From Mycobacterium sp. 141 (GTDB lineage Bacteria > Actinomycetota > Actinomycetes > Mycobacteriales > Mycobacteriaceae), in NCBI RefSeq assembly GCF_000382405.1, contig NZ_KB908273.1, forward strand, positions 28,442 through 92,441: 64,000 bases of DNA, read 5' to 3'. Positions 44,294 to 53,741 of the stretch are shown piece after piece. Every line of letters begins with the position of its first letter. Position 1 is the stretch's first letter. The position numbers and the translations under genes are program-made. Below the pieces are notes generated by a model. That model did no database searches and was not told the DNA's origin. It saw only the letters and a program-made list of their open reading frames with translations.

Positions 44294-45748
44294 ATGACGA
44301 ACACGGGTACGACCGGTACGGCACAAATCGGGGTGACAGGCCTGGCGGTGATGGGCTCGAACATCGCCCGCAACTTCGCGCGGCACGGCTACACCGTCGC
44401 CCTGCACAACCGCTCGGTGGCCAAGACCGACGCCCTGCTGGCCGAACATGGGTCCGAGGGCAAGTTCGTCCGCAGTGAGACCATCGCCGAATTCCTTGAT
44501 GCACTTGAGAAGCCGCGGCGCGTGCTGATCATGGTCAAGGCCGGTGACCCGACCGATGCGGTGATCAACGAGCTCGCCGACGCCATGGAGCCCGGTGACA
44601 TCATCATCGACGGTGGCAATGCGCTCTACACCGACACGATCCGCCGGGAGAAGGCGATCCGCGAGCGCGGGCTGCACTTCGTGGGTGCGGGCATCTCCGG
44701 CGGTGAGGAGGGCGCGCTCAACGGCCCGTCGATCATGCCGGGCGGTCCCGCCGAGTCGTACAAATCGCTCGGGCCGCTGCTGGAAGAGATCTCAGCCCAC
44801 GTTGACGGCGTACCGTGCTGCACCCACATCGGACCCGACGGTGCCGGGCACTTCGTGAAGATGGTGCACAACGGCATCGAGTACTCCGACATGCAGCTCA
44901 TCGGCGAGGCCTACCAGCTGCTGCGCGACGGGCTCGGCCTGACTGCCGCCCAGATCGCCGACGTGTTCGCCGAATGGAACGAGGGCGAGCTGGACAGCTA
45001 CCTGGTCGAGATCACCGCCGAGGTGCTGCGCCAGGTCGACGCCAAGACCGGCAAGCCGCTCGTCGACGTCATCGTCGACGAGGCCGAGCAGAAGGGCACC
45101 GGGCGCTGGACCGTCAAATCCGCGCTCGACCTCGGCGTACCCGTCACCGGCATCGCCGAGGCCGTGTTCGCCCGGGCGCTGTCCGGATCGGTGTCGCAGC
45201 GCAAGGCCACGGTCGGGCTCACCGCCGGAAAGCTCGGCGACCAGCCAACGGACAGTAAGCAGTTCATCGAGGACGTCCGCCAGGCCCTGTACGCCTCGAA
45301 GATCGTCGCCTACGCCCAGGGGTTCAACCAGATCCAGGCCGGTAGCGCCGAGTACGGCTGGAACGTCACCCCCGGTGACCTGGCTACTATCTGGCGCGGC
45401 GGCTGCATCATCCGGGCCAAGTTCCTCAACCGCATCAAAGAGGCATTCGACGCCGACTCCGAGCTGGCCACGCTGTTGGCAGCCCCGTACTTCCGCGACG
45501 CGGTCGAGGCCGCGATCGACAGCTGGCGCCGCGTCGTGATCACGGCAACCGCCCTCGGCATCCCGATCCCCGGCTTCTCGTCGTCGCTGTCCTACTACGA
45601 CGCGCTGCGCACCGAACGGCTGCCTGCCGCGCTGACGCAGGGACTGCGGGACTTCTTCGGCGCGCACACCTACGGGCGTACCGATGCCGAGCCGGACCAG
45701 AAGTTCCACACCCTGTGGAGCGGGGACCGCAGCGAAGTCCAGGCCTGA
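44294..45748 (+). CDS. gnd1: 6-phosphogluconate dehydrogenase (NADP type)
   Basis: A 484-residue cytoplasmic enzyme of the oxidative pentose phosphate pathway: 6-phosphogluconate to ribulose 5-phosphate, CO2 and NADPH. N-terminal dinucleotide site GVTGLAVMGSNIARNFARHG with HNRSVAKTD after the second strand suits NADP. Substrate-binding and catalytic motifs are ISGGEEGALNGPSIMPGG, GAGHFVKMVHNGIEYSDMQLIGE (Lys), and C-terminal RTDAEPDQKFHTLW. Full length for the long class. ATG 44294 follows ACGAAAGGCTGCTGC. A second, short-class gnd begins at 63489 in this window. Confidence 0.96.
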   Translation: MTNTGTTGTAQIGVTGLAVMGSNIARNFARHGYTVALHNRSVAKTDALLAEHGSEGKFVRSETIAEFLDALEKPRRVLIMVKAGDPTDAVINELADAMEPGDIIIDGGNALYTDTIRREKAIRERGLHFVGAGISGGEEGALNGPSIMPGGPAESYKSLGPLLEEISAHVDGVPCCTHIGPDGAGHFVKMVHNGIEYSDMQLIGEAYQLLRDGLGLTAAQIADVFAEWNEGELDSYLVEITAEVLRQVDAKTGKPLVDVIVDEAEQKGTGRWTVKSALDLGVPVTGIAEAVFARALSGSVSQRKATVGLTAGKLGDQPTDSKQFIEDVRQALYASKIVAYAQGFNQIQAGSAEYGWNVTPGDLATIWRGGCIIRAKFLNRIKEAFDADSELATLLAAPYFRDAVEAAIDSWRRVVITATALGIPIPGFSSSLSYYDALRTERLPAALTQGLRDFFGAHTYGRTDAEPDQKFHTLWSGDRSEVQA

Positions 45749-45749
45749 G

Positions 45750-45755
45750 TAGATT
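45750..45755 (+). promoter_or_regulatory. -10 element of a leaderless promoter for guaB1
   Basis: TAGATT ends 7 nt before the GTG at 45763. It overlaps the end of gnd1, so guaB1 can be transcribed alone as a leaderless mRNA. Confidence 0.6.
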
Positions 45756-45762
45756 CGATGCC

Positions 45763-47199
45763 GTGAGGTTTCTGGGCGGACACACCCCGCCGTACGACCT
45801 GACCTACAACGATGTGTTCATCGTGCCGGGACGGTCGAACGTGGCGTCCCGCTTCGACGTCGATCTGTCCACCGTCGACGGGTCCGGCACCACTATCCCG
45901 GTGGTGGTGGCGAACATGACGGCGGTGGCCGGTCGCCGGATGGCCGAGACGATCGCCCGTAGAGGCGGCATCGTGGTGCTGCCGCAGGACCTGCCGATCA
46001 CCGCGGTGGCCGACACCGTCGAGTTCGTCAAGAGCCGAGATCTGGTGGCCGACACCCCGGTTGTGCTCGGTCCGGACGATTCGGTCTCCGATGCCATGGC
46101 GCTGCTCCACAAGCGGGCTCATGGCGCAGCGGTGGTGACGTTCGAGGGCCGGCCGATCGGCTTGGTCACTGAGGCCAGCTGCACCGGGGTCGACCGGTTC
46201 GCCCGGGTCCGCGAGGTCGGGCTGTCCGACTTCGTCACTGCACCGGTCGGCACCGATCCGCGGCGGGTGTTCGACCTGCTCGAGCACGCCCCCGTCGATG
46301 TCGCGGTGCTCACCGCGACCGACGGCACCCTGGCCGGGGTGCTGACCCGCACCGGCGCGATCCGGGCCGGGATCTACACACCCGCAGTCGACGCCTCCGA
46401 TCGGCTGCGGGTGGCCGCGGCCGTCGGCATCAACGGTGATGTCGCCGGCAAGGCCCGCGCGTTGGTCGAGGCGGGCGCCGATCTGCTGGTCATCGACACC
46501 GCCCACGGACATCAGCTCAAGATGCTCGACGCCATCAAGGCGGTGGCGTCGCTGGATCTCGGTGTACCACTGGCGGCGGGCAACGTGGTCTCCGCCGAGG
46601 GCACCCGCGACCTGATCGAGGCCGGCGCGACGATCGTCAAGGTCGGGGTCGGCCCCGGCGCCATGTGCACCACCCGGATGATGACCGGTGTGGGCCGGCC
46701 CCAGTTCTCCGCGATTGTCGAATGTGCTGCTGCGGCAAGGCAGCTCGGCGGGCACGTATGGGCCGACGGCGGTGTGCGCCACCCACGCGACGTGGCGCTT
46801 GCGCTGGCCGCCGGCGCATCGAACGTGATGATCGGTTCGTGGTTCGCCGGCACCTACGAATCACCCGGTGACCTGCTGCGCGACCGCGACGATCGGCCGT
46901 ACAAGGAGAGCTACGGCATGGCCTCCAAACGTGCCGTGGCGGCGCGCACCGCCGCCGACAGCCCGTTCGACCGGGCCCGCAAGGCCCTCTTCGAGGAGGG
47001 CATCTCGACCTCGCGGATGTCGTTGGACACGGCGCGGGGTGGGGTTGAGGACCTGCTCGACCACATCACCGCCGGGGTGCGTAGCACCTGCACGTATGTC
47101 GGTGCCGCGACCCTGCCCGAACTGCACGAGAAGGTGGTGCTGGGGGTGCAGTCGGCGGCCGGATTCGCCGAAGGCCACCCACTACCCAGTGGCTGGTGA
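45763..47199 (+). CDS. guaB1: GuaB1, GMP reductase of the IMPDH family with CBS domains
   Basis: A 478-residue cytoplasmic (beta/alpha)8-barrel enzyme. M. tuberculosis and M. smegmatis GuaB1 were shown to reduce GMP to IMP, not to make XMP. The tandem CBS pair sits at about residues 95-210 (LHKRAHGAAVVTFEGRPIGLVTEAS, HAPVDVAVLTATDGTLAGVLTRTGAIRAG). The catalytic loop GPGAMCTTRMMTGVGRPQ contains the active-site Cys near residue 305. C-terminal SYGMASKRAV is the mobile flap region. GTG 45763 is set by the leaderless promoter. It follows gnd1 by 14 bp, as in M. tuberculosis (Rv1844c-Rv1843c order). Confidence 0.94.
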   Translation: MRFLGGHTPPYDLTYNDVFIVPGRSNVASRFDVDLSTVDGSGTTIPVVVANMTAVAGRRMAETIARRGGIVVLPQDLPITAVADTVEFVKSRDLVADTPVVLGPDDSVSDAMALLHKRAHGAAVVTFEGRPIGLVTEASCTGVDRFARVREVGLSDFVTAPVGTDPRRVFDLLEHAPVDVAVLTATDGTLAGVLTRTGAIRAGIYTPAVDASDRLRVAAAVGINGDVAGKARALVEAGADLLVIDTAHGHQLKMLDAIKAVASLDLGVPLAAGNVVSAEGTRDLIEAGATIVKVGVGPGAMCTTRMMTGVGRPQFSAIVECAAAARQLGGHVWADGGVRHPRDVALALAAGASNVMIGSWFAGTYESPGDLLRDRDDRPYKESYGMASKRAVAARTAADSPFDRARKALFEEGISTSRMSLDTARGGVEDLLDHITAGVRSTCTYVGAATLPELHEKVVLGVQSAAGFAEGHPLPSGW

Positions 47200-47292
47200 C
47201 GCAGCCGGCCACCGACAGCCGCGATAAGATGGATGCTTATCGCATTCACTGCTGGCCAGATTTCGCTGCGCCAACCGACCGAAAGGGTTCAC

Positions 47293-47436
47293 GTGCCGCA
47301 GGCGCCCGCTGAGGCCTCCGGTTCTGAACCGGCCTTCTCCGCGGAACAGCAGACATCGTCGGACGCCGACACGGGCGACCCCTCTACTAGTCGGCCGGGC
47401 TCATTGCCCGGCGCCCCCCTGGCGAGCACCCGATGA
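47293..47436 (+). CDS. possible 47-residue ORF coupled to the CNNM-like gene
   Basis: A GTG at 47293, after GAAAGGGTTCAC, opens a 47-codon frame rich in Ser, Ala, Pro and acidic residues. Its TGA overlaps the next ATG (ATGA at 47433-47436), the classic coupling arrangement. No domain is visible and low complexity is a warning. It may be a leader for the transporter-like gene or chance. Confidence 0.35.
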   Translation: MPQAPAEASGSEPAFSAEQQTSSDADTGDPSTSRPGSLPGAPLASTR

Positions 47437-48806
47437 GCCCCGAGCTGGTCTATTCTCTGCTCTCGATCCTGGCGATCGTGCTGCTGACCATAGGCACTGC
47501 GGTGTTCGTCGCCGCCGAGTTCGCGCTGACCGCCCTGGAACGCAGCACCGTCGAGGCCAACGCCCGCAGCGGCGACCGCCGCGACCAGCTGGTCCGGCAC
47601 GCCCACCGGACCCTGTCCTTCCAGCTTTCCGGCGCCCAGGTCGGTATCTCGATCACCACGCTGGCCACCGGTTATCTCGCCGAACCCGTCGTCGGGCGGC
47701 TGATCCGGCCCGGGCTGGAAGCGCTGGGAATCCCTGCCGACGTCGCCGGTGGCCTGTCGTTGTTTTCTGCCGTACTGATCGCGACCTCGCTGTCGATGGT
47801 GTTCGGCGAGCTGGTTCCGAAGAATCTCGCGGTGGCCCGCCCCGTTCCGACGGCCCGTGCCGCGGCGCCGTTCCAGCTGCTGTTCTCGACGGCGTTCACT
47901 CCCGTCATCCGCGTAACCAACGGCACCGCGAACTGGATCCTGCGCCGGCTGGGCATCGAACCCGCCGAGGAACTCCGATCGGCGCGTTCCGCCCAGGAAC
48001 TGGCGTCGCTGGTGCGCAATTCGGCCCGCAGCGGCTCCCTCGACCCGACCACGGCGTTGCTGGTCGACCGGTCGTTGCGGTTCGGCGAGCGCACCGCCGA
48101 GGAACTCATGACGCCGCGGTCCAAGATCGAGGCGCTGGAGGCCCACGAAACGGTCGCCGACCTGCTGGAACTCGCTATCCGCACCGGCTACTCGCGCTTT
48201 CCGATCGTCGAAGGCGATCTCGACGAGACCATCGGTGTCGTGCACATCAAGCAGATCTTCACTGTCCCGCGGGACGAACGCGCCCGGACGCGGCTGGCCG
48301 CGCTGGCCCTGCCCGTCGCAAGGGTTCCCTCGACGCTCGACGGCGACGCGGTGATGGCCCAGATACGCGCCAACGGACTTCAGACCGCGCTGGTCGTCGA
48401 CGAGTACGGCGGCACCGCGGGCATGGTGACCGTCGAGGACCTGATCGAAGAGATCGTCGGCGATGTGCGTGACGAGCACGACGACGCCACCCCGGACGTG
48501 GTGCCGGCGGGCCGCGGCTGGCAGGTCTCGGGTCTGCTACGCATCGACGAAGTCGCGGCCGAGACCGGTTTCCGCGCCCCGGAGGGCGAATACGAGACAA
48601 TCGGCGGTCTCTTGCTGCAGGAGCTCGGCCACATCCCGGAGACCGGCGAAGCCGTCGAGCTGGCCGCGTTCGACCCGGACGACCCGACCGACGAGCCGGC
48701 CCATTGGCTGGCGACCGTGGTCCGCATGGACGGCCGTCGCATCGACCTGCTCGAGCTGACCGAACTGGGCCGGCGCTCCGAACAGGGAGACGAAAATCGT
48801 GGGTGA
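47433..48806 (+). CDS. CNNM/CorC-type membrane protein (Rv1842c-like)
   Basis: A 457-residue protein with an N-terminal DUF21 membrane domain (about four TM segments, residues 1-175, with AAEFALTALERSTVEA, QVGISITTLATGYLAEP, and FGELVPKNLAVARP), a CBS pair (about 210-330: TPRSKIEALEAHETVADLLELA, GTAGMVTVEDLIEEIVGD) and a C-terminal CorC_HlyC domain (GGLLLQELGHIPETGEAVEL). Relatives are magnesium or divalent-cation transport/efflux proteins (CNNM, CorB). 'Haemolysin-like' labels are historical. It overlaps the next paralogous gene by 8 bp. ATG 47433 fits the DUF21 start. Confidence 0.9.
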   Translation: MSPELVYSLLSILAIVLLTIGTAVFVAAEFALTALERSTVEANARSGDRRDQLVRHAHRTLSFQLSGAQVGISITTLATGYLAEPVVGRLIRPGLEALGIPADVAGGLSLFSAVLIATSLSMVFGELVPKNLAVARPVPTARAAAPFQLLFSTAFTPVIRVTNGTANWILRRLGIEPAEELRSARSAQELASLVRNSARSGSLDPTTALLVDRSLRFGERTAEELMTPRSKIEALEAHETVADLLELAIRTGYSRFPIVEGDLDETIGVVHIKQIFTVPRDERARTRLAALALPVARVPSTLDGDAVMAQIRANGLQTALVVDEYGGTAGMVTVEDLIEEIVGDVRDEHDDATPDVVPAGRGWQVSGLLRIDEVAAETGFRAPEGEYETIGGLLLQELGHIPETGEAVELAAFDPDDPTDEPAHWLATVVRMDGRRIDLLELTELGRRSEQGDENRG

Positions 48807-49857
48807 TGTCTTCGGGGTGCTGCTGACGATCCTGCTGCTGGCCGCCAACGCGTTCTTCGTAGCTTCGGAGTTCTCCCTCATCTCGGCCCGCCGGGACCGG
48901 TTGCAGGCACTCGCCGAGCAGGGCAAACGCAGCGCTGTGACCGTGATCCGAGCGGGCGAGAACCTGTCGTTGATGTTGGCGGGCTCGCAGCTGGGCATCA
49001 CGGTGTGTTCGATCCTGCTGGGCCGCGTGGGCGAGCCAGCGGTCGCCCATCTGCTGTCCAAACCATTCGAGCTGGTCGGGGTGTCCGACACGGTGCTGCA
49101 CACGGTCTCGTTCGTGGTGTCGCTGGCGATCGTCGTGACGCTGCATGTGCTGCTGGGCGAAATGGTGCCGAAGAACATCGCGATCGCCGGCCCGGAATCA
49201 GCAGCCATGCTGCTGATCCCGACCTATCTGGTCTATATCCGTGCTGCCCGGCCGTTCATCGCGTTCTACAACTGGTGCGCCAACGCCACGCTTCGACTGT
49301 TCCGGGTCGAGACGCGCGACGAGCTGGAATCCGCAGTCTCTACCACCGAACTGTCGGAGATGATCGCTGAATCCCTGTCGGAGGGTCTGCTGGATGCCGA
49401 GGAGCACCTCCGCCTGACCCGGGCACTGCAGACCCGGACCCGGAAAGTGTCCGACGTCGCGATGCCGTTGCGGGAGATGCATGCCATTCGCGTCGCTGCG
49501 CCCGGCTCGGGTCCGACGGTCGGTGACGTCGAGCAGGCGCTCACCGAGACCGGCTACTCCCGTTTCCCGGTGGCCGATTCGTTTGGGGAATTCATCGGGT
49601 ATCTGCACATCAAGGATGTTCTTTCGGAGGTCAACGACCCCGACGCCGTCCTCGACGTATCCATGGTGCGGCCGCTGCCACAAGTCCCCGCCTCCCTACC
49701 GCTGCCCGACGCGCTGTCGCGGCTGCGACGCAGCAACAGCCACCTGGCGTTGGTCACCGATGACGCAGCCGGCGGCGCCGTCACGGCGATGGTCGCCCTG
49801 GAAGACCTCGTAGAGGACCTCGTCGGTACCGTCCGCGACGGAACCCACCGTGTCTGA
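48799..49857 (+). CDS. CNNM/CorC-type membrane protein, short paralogue (Rv1841c-like)
   Basis: A 352-residue DUF21 plus CBS protein. The DUF21 domain has ANAFFVASEFSLISARRDRL, GSQLGITVCSILLGRVGEPAV and LLGEMVPKNIAIAGPE; the CBS pair follows (ALTETGYSRFPVADSFGEFIGYLHIKDVLSEV, SHLALVTDDAAGG). The CorC_HlyC domain of its neighbour is missing, so this subunit is shorter. Two adjacent paralogues suggest a heteromeric cation transporter. GTG 48799 overlaps the previous gene by 8 bp and its end overlaps the next by 8 bp, so all three genes are probably cotranscribed. Confidence 0.9.
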   Translation: MGDVFGVLLTILLLAANAFFVASEFSLISARRDRLQALAEQGKRSAVTVIRAGENLSLMLAGSQLGITVCSILLGRVGEPAVAHLLSKPFELVGVSDTVLHTVSFVVSLAIVVTLHVLLGEMVPKNIAIAGPESAAMLLIPTYLVYIRAARPFIAFYNWCANATLRLFRVETRDELESAVSTTELSEMIAESLSEGLLDAEEHLRLTRALQTRTRKVSDVAMPLREMHAIRVAAPGSGPTVGDVEQALTETGYSRFPVADSFGEFIGYLHIKDVLSEVNDPDAVLDVSMVRPLPQVPASLPLPDALSRLRRSNSHLALVTDDAAGGAVTAMVALEDLVEDLVGTVRDGTHRV

Positions 49858-50767
49858 ATCGGTGCTCGACGAGCACGACTGGACGGATCGGGAACACCGT
49901 CACCGCGACCGGGTCGACGGTTTCCTGGCCCCGCACCTGCGCCGCCGGGAGCACGGCCAGGCCCATCCGGTGTGGGACTTCCTGTTCAGCTACTACAGCC
50001 TGCGACCGCGCCAGCTGCGCCGCTGGCACCCCGGATTCGGCGTGATGCTGGGCGGGCCGGCCGCCCGGCGTTATCTCGGGGCCAGTGGATACGGCAGCCT
50101 TCCCGGCGGTGTCGGTGTCACCCGCGAGCATCTGCAGTCCCGCGCCGATACCGTGCGGTTCGTCGCGCGGCTGCTACGCGCGACCACGACCCGGCCGGCG
50201 CGGCTGAACTGTTTCGGCCTGCACGAGTGGGCGATGGTGTACCGCACACCGGAGAAGCGTCACGGCCAGGTGCCGCTGCGGCTCGGTGCCGCCGGAACCG
50301 ACGCGGTGGTCGACTCGATGCCGCTGCGCTGCAGCCACTTCGACGCTTTCCGGTTCTTCACCGAACCGGCTGTCGCCCGCAACGACCAGCGACTGAGCCG
50401 CGAGGCGCAGATCAGCACCGAGCAGCCTGGCTGCATTCACGCCGCCATGGACTGCTACAAGTGGGCCTACAAGCTGGGCCCGCTGCTGGCCGCCGAGCTG
50501 GTGATGGACGCGCTCGAACTCGCCGCCGACGCGCGGGCGGTGGATATGCGGGCCAGCCCCTACGACCTGCGCGACTTGGGTTTCGCGCCGATCGCCATCG
50601 AAACACCGGCCGGCCGTGCTGAATACGTCCGCGCCCAACAGGACATCGCCGAGCGGGCCGCGCCGTTGCGGGCCAGGCTGATCGACCACTGTGACCTGCT
50701 GCTCGACGCGCTGCACACCGACCATCCGCGGTCGATCACCGAAACATCGCGGCGCCGGATGCGATAA
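49850..50767 (+). CDS. conserved hypothetical protein (often labelled 3-methyladenine DNA glycosylase)
   Basis: A 305-residue cytoplasmic protein. I recall that close mycobacterial proteins are annotated as '3-methyladenine DNA glycosylase', but I see no HhH-GPD or AAG motif that supports this. Conserved-looking stretches are HPVWDFLFSYYSLRPRQLRRWHPGFG, LNCFGLHEWAMVY, RCSHFDAFRFF, and QPGCIHAAMDCYKWAYKLGP. The many His and Cys residues could bind metal. It overlaps the CNNM-like gene by 8 bp with GTG 49850. Function is unknown. Confidence 0.65.
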   Translation: MSESVLDEHDWTDREHRHRDRVDGFLAPHLRRREHGQAHPVWDFLFSYYSLRPRQLRRWHPGFGVMLGGPAARRYLGASGYGSLPGGVGVTREHLQSRADTVRFVARLLRATTTRPARLNCFGLHEWAMVYRTPEKRHGQVPLRLGAAGTDAVVDSMPLRCSHFDAFRFFTEPAVARNDQRLSREAQISTEQPGCIHAAMDCYKWAYKLGPLLAAELVMDALELAADARAVDMRASPYDLRDLGFAPIAIETPAGRAEYVRAQQDIAERAAPLRARLIDHCDLLLDALHTDHPRSITETSRRRMR

Positions 50768-50821
50768 CCAAGCATGCTTGAGCACAGATTCGTCGCTCAC
50801 CTCGAGCCAGGGAGGGCACCG

Positions 50822-51289
50822 ATGCACACAACCACCGTGACCGCGGTGACGGCGCTGTTGCTGAGTACAGCCGGCACCGTCGGCATCGCCCCGGCTCACT
50901 CCGCTCCGGAATGCGCCCCCGCCACCGTCAGGCTGGTCTCGGTGACGGCGGACAGTACGGATGGCACCATCACCGGCTCTCCGGTCGGCGGTGGCGCACC
51001 GATAACGCTGACCGGTCCGCTGGATGCCTACCAGAGATCGGAGGGCTTCGGAGACAACCCGCCGGCCGCCATCAAACAGTGGGACACCACCCTTGATCAG
51101 GCGAAGGCCCCGATCGCACCCGATGATCCGAACTGGTACGGCCGCGCAAAAAGCCAGGCCTTCGCGCCCCGTTCCCTGAACGATCTGGCCGTGTCGTTGC
51201 CGGTAAACACCCTGGTAGTCCATTACTGGCAGGGCGAGGCGCCCGGTCCTGCCTGCGTCATGTCGTCCATTCAGCCTGTCGCCCAATAG
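50822..51289 (+). CDS. secreted protein of unknown function
   Basis: A 155-residue exported protein. ATG 50822, after CCAGGGAGGGCACCG, opens a signal peptide (TVTAVTALLLSTAGTVGIAPAHSAPE) with a predicted cut near residue 26. The mature part has two Cys (APECAPA and GPACVMSS), possibly one disulphide, and no recognised domain. It lies between the hypothetical gene and glcB on the same strand. Confidence 0.7.
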   Translation: MHTTTVTAVTALLLSTAGTVGIAPAHSAPECAPATVRLVSVTADSTDGTITGSPVGGGAPITLTGPLDAYQRSEGFGDNPPAAIKQWDTTLDQAKAPIAPDDPNWYGRAKSQAFAPRSLNDLAVSLPVNTLVVHYWQGEAPGPACVMSSIQPVAQ

Positions 51290-51415
51290 CCGTCCCAAAC
51301 CGAACGAGACCGGCGCCCGGTGAGCCCCCGGACGGCGCCGCGGTCGTCATCACCGCAGATACTGACCGTTACGATGGACAGATTGCCGCTATCCCGGAGC
51401 AAGGACTGAGAACTG

Positions 51416-53683
51416 ATGACCGATCGCGTGAAGGTGGGCAACCTACGGGTCGCCAAGGTGCTACACGACTTCATCACCAATGAGGCGTTGCCCGGCACCG
51501 GTGTTGATCCGGACGCCTTCTGGTCAGGTGTGGACAAGGTGGTCGCCGATCTCACCCCGAAGAACGAACAGCTGCTGGCCCGTCGTGACGGTCTGCAGGC
51601 GCAGATCGACAAGTACCACCGCGCCCACGTCATCGAGCCCTTCGAGGTACAGGCCTACAAGCAGTTCCTCATCGACATCGGCTATCTGGAATCGGAGCCT
51701 GCAGATTTCAGCGTCACCACCGCCGGAGTGGACGACGAAATCACCACCACCGCGGGCCCGCAGCTGGTGGTGCCGATCCTCAATGCCCGGTTCGCGCTCA
51801 ACGCGGCCAACGCCCGCTGGGGCTCGTTGTATGACGCGCTCTACGGCACCGACGTCATCCCTGAGACCGATGGCGCGGAGAAGGGATCCGGTTACAACCA
51901 GATCCGCGGCGACAAGGTGATCGCCTACGCGCGCACGTTCCTGGATGCAGCGGTGCCGCTGGCCGCCGGGTCGTGGAGCGATGCCACCGGGCTCAAGATC
52001 GACGAGGGCCAGCTGCTGGTGATTCAGGGTGACGGCCCGGCTGAGGCTGACGACTCCTCGCGCGAGCGCTCGTCGTCCGGGCTCGCAACGCCAGAGGAGT
52101 TCGTCGGCTACACCGGCAAGCTCGGCGAGCCCCAGTGGTCGGTACTGCTGAAGCACCACGGGCTGCACATCGAGATTCTCATCGACCCCGACTCCCCCGT
52201 CGGCGCCGCGGACGCCGCGGGCATCAACGACGTCGTGCTGGAATCCGCGATCACCACGATCATGGACTTCGAGGACTCCGTGGCCGCCGTCGACGCCGAC
52301 GACAAGGTGCTCGGTTATCGCAACTGGCTTGGCCTGAACAAGGGCGACCTGACCGAAGAGGTCACCAAATCGACTCCGGGGGGCAACAAGACCTTCACGC
52401 GTGTCCTGAACGCCGACCGCACGTTCACCACACCTGACGGCGAGGGCGAGTTGACCCTGCCCGGCCGCAGCCTGCTGTTCGTCCGCAATGTCGGGCATCT
52501 GATGACCAACGACGCCATCGTCTTCGACAATGATGCAGCCGAAGGCGCCGAAGTGTTCGAGGGCATCCAGGATGCGTTGTTCACCGGCCTGATCGCCATG
52601 CACGGATTGAAGGCGGACGGTGACGGCCCAGTTGTCAATGGGCCGCTGCAGAACAGCCGCACCGGCTCGGTCTACATCGTGAAGCCCAAGATGCACGGTC
52701 CCGACGAGGTCGCGTTCACCTGCGAGCTGTTCAGCCGGGTTGAAGACGTACTGGGCCTGCCCGAGGCCACGCTCAAAGTCGGCATCATGGACGAGGAGCG
52801 CCGCACGACGGTGAACCTCAAGGCGTGTATCAAGGCGGCCGCCGACCGAGTGGTGTTCATCAACACCGGCTTCCTCGATCGCACCGGCGACGAGATCCAC
52901 ACCTCGATGGAGGCCGGCCCGATGATCCGCAAGGGTGCGATGAAGTCGCAGCCGTGGATCAAGGCCTACGAGGACAACAACGTCGACGTGGGCCTTGCCG
53001 CCGGATTGTCGGGCAAGGCGCAGATCGGCAAGGGCATGTGGGCCATGACCGAGCTGATGGCCGACATGGTCGAGCAGAAGATAGGCCAGCCGCAGGCCGG
53101 CGCGACCACCGCGTGGGTGCCGTCGCCGACGGCCGCGACGCTGCACGCTATGCACTACCACGTCGTCGACGTGTTCGAGGTGCAGAAGGAACTGGCCGGC
53201 CGCGAGCGCGCTTCGATCGATGACCTGCTGACCGTACCGCTGGCGGACTCATCGCTGACCTGGTCGTCCACGGAGATTCACGAGGAGGTCGACAACAACT
53301 GCCAGTCGATCCTCGGCTATGTGGTCCGCTGGATCGACGCCGGTGTCGGTTGCTCGAAGGTGCCCGACATCCACAACGTGGCCCTCATGGAGGACCGGGC
53401 CACATTGCGGATTTCCAGCCAGCTGCTGGCCAACTGGCTGCGCCATGGCGTGATCACCCCCGACGACGTCAAGACCAGCCTGCGCCGGATGGCCGCAGTG
53501 GTCGACGAGCAGAACGCGGGCGATCCCGACTACCTGCCGATGGCGCCGGATCCGGACGCCAGCATCGCATTCCAGGCCGCCCAGGAGCTGATCCTGTCCG
53601 GCGCGGCGCAACCCAACGGTTACACCGAGCCGATCCTGCATCGGCGCCGCCGCGAGTTCAAAGCGACTACCGCTGCGCAGTGA
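51416..53683 (+). CDS. glcB: malate synthase G
   Basis: A 755-residue cytoplasmic enzyme of the glyoxylate shunt that condenses glyoxylate with acetyl-CoA to malate. The family's landmarks are present: N-terminal RVGNLRVAKVLHDFI-type start (seen as KVGNLRVAKVLHDFITNEAL), the Mg-binding and glyoxylate region TTIMDFEDSVAAVDADDKV, HMHGPDEVAF-type segment (KPKMHGPDEVAFTCELFSRVE), GIMDEERRTTVNLKACI, and the catalytic Asp region NCQSILGYVVRWIDAGVGCSKVPDI. Length matches M. tuberculosis GlcB (741). ATG 51416 follows GGAGCAAGGACTGAGAACTG. It precedes the Rv1836c-like gene, as in M. tuberculosis in inverted order. Confidence 0.97.
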   Translation: MTDRVKVGNLRVAKVLHDFITNEALPGTGVDPDAFWSGVDKVVADLTPKNEQLLARRDGLQAQIDKYHRAHVIEPFEVQAYKQFLIDIGYLESEPADFSVTTAGVDDEITTTAGPQLVVPILNARFALNAANARWGSLYDALYGTDVIPETDGAEKGSGYNQIRGDKVIAYARTFLDAAVPLAAGSWSDATGLKIDEGQLLVIQGDGPAEADDSSRERSSSGLATPEEFVGYTGKLGEPQWSVLLKHHGLHIEILIDPDSPVGAADAAGINDVVLESAITTIMDFEDSVAAVDADDKVLGYRNWLGLNKGDLTEEVTKSTPGGNKTFTRVLNADRTFTTPDGEGELTLPGRSLLFVRNVGHLMTNDAIVFDNDAAEGAEVFEGIQDALFTGLIAMHGLKADGDGPVVNGPLQNSRTGSVYIVKPKMHGPDEVAFTCELFSRVEDVLGLPEATLKVGIMDEERRTTVNLKACIKAAADRVVFINTGFLDRTGDEIHTSMEAGPMIRKGAMKSQPWIKAYEDNNVDVGLAAGLSGKAQIGKGMWAMTELMADMVEQKIGQPQAGATTAWVPSPTAATLHAMHYHVVDVFEVQKELAGRERASIDDLLTVPLADSSLTWSSTEIHEEVDNNCQSILGYVVRWIDAGVGCSKVPDIHNVALMEDRATLRISSQLLANWLRHGVITPDDVKTSLRRMAAVVDEQNAGDPDYLPMAPDPDASIAFQAAQELILSGAAQPNGYTEPILHRRRREFKATTAAQ

Positions 53684-53741
53684 CTAGACTTCGGCGGCGG
53701 AACCGGACGTTGGGTCGACGCGACGAGTACAGGGGTTAGGA

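Noticed and set aside
47221..47295. longer version of the 47-codon ORF starting at 47233
   Set aside because: The upstream start lacks a ribosome site, while GTG 47293 has a purine-rich one. The longer form adds no recognisable sequence.
51524..53161. 545-codon minus-strand open frame
   Set aside because: Antisense to glcB, which is certain. No independent support.
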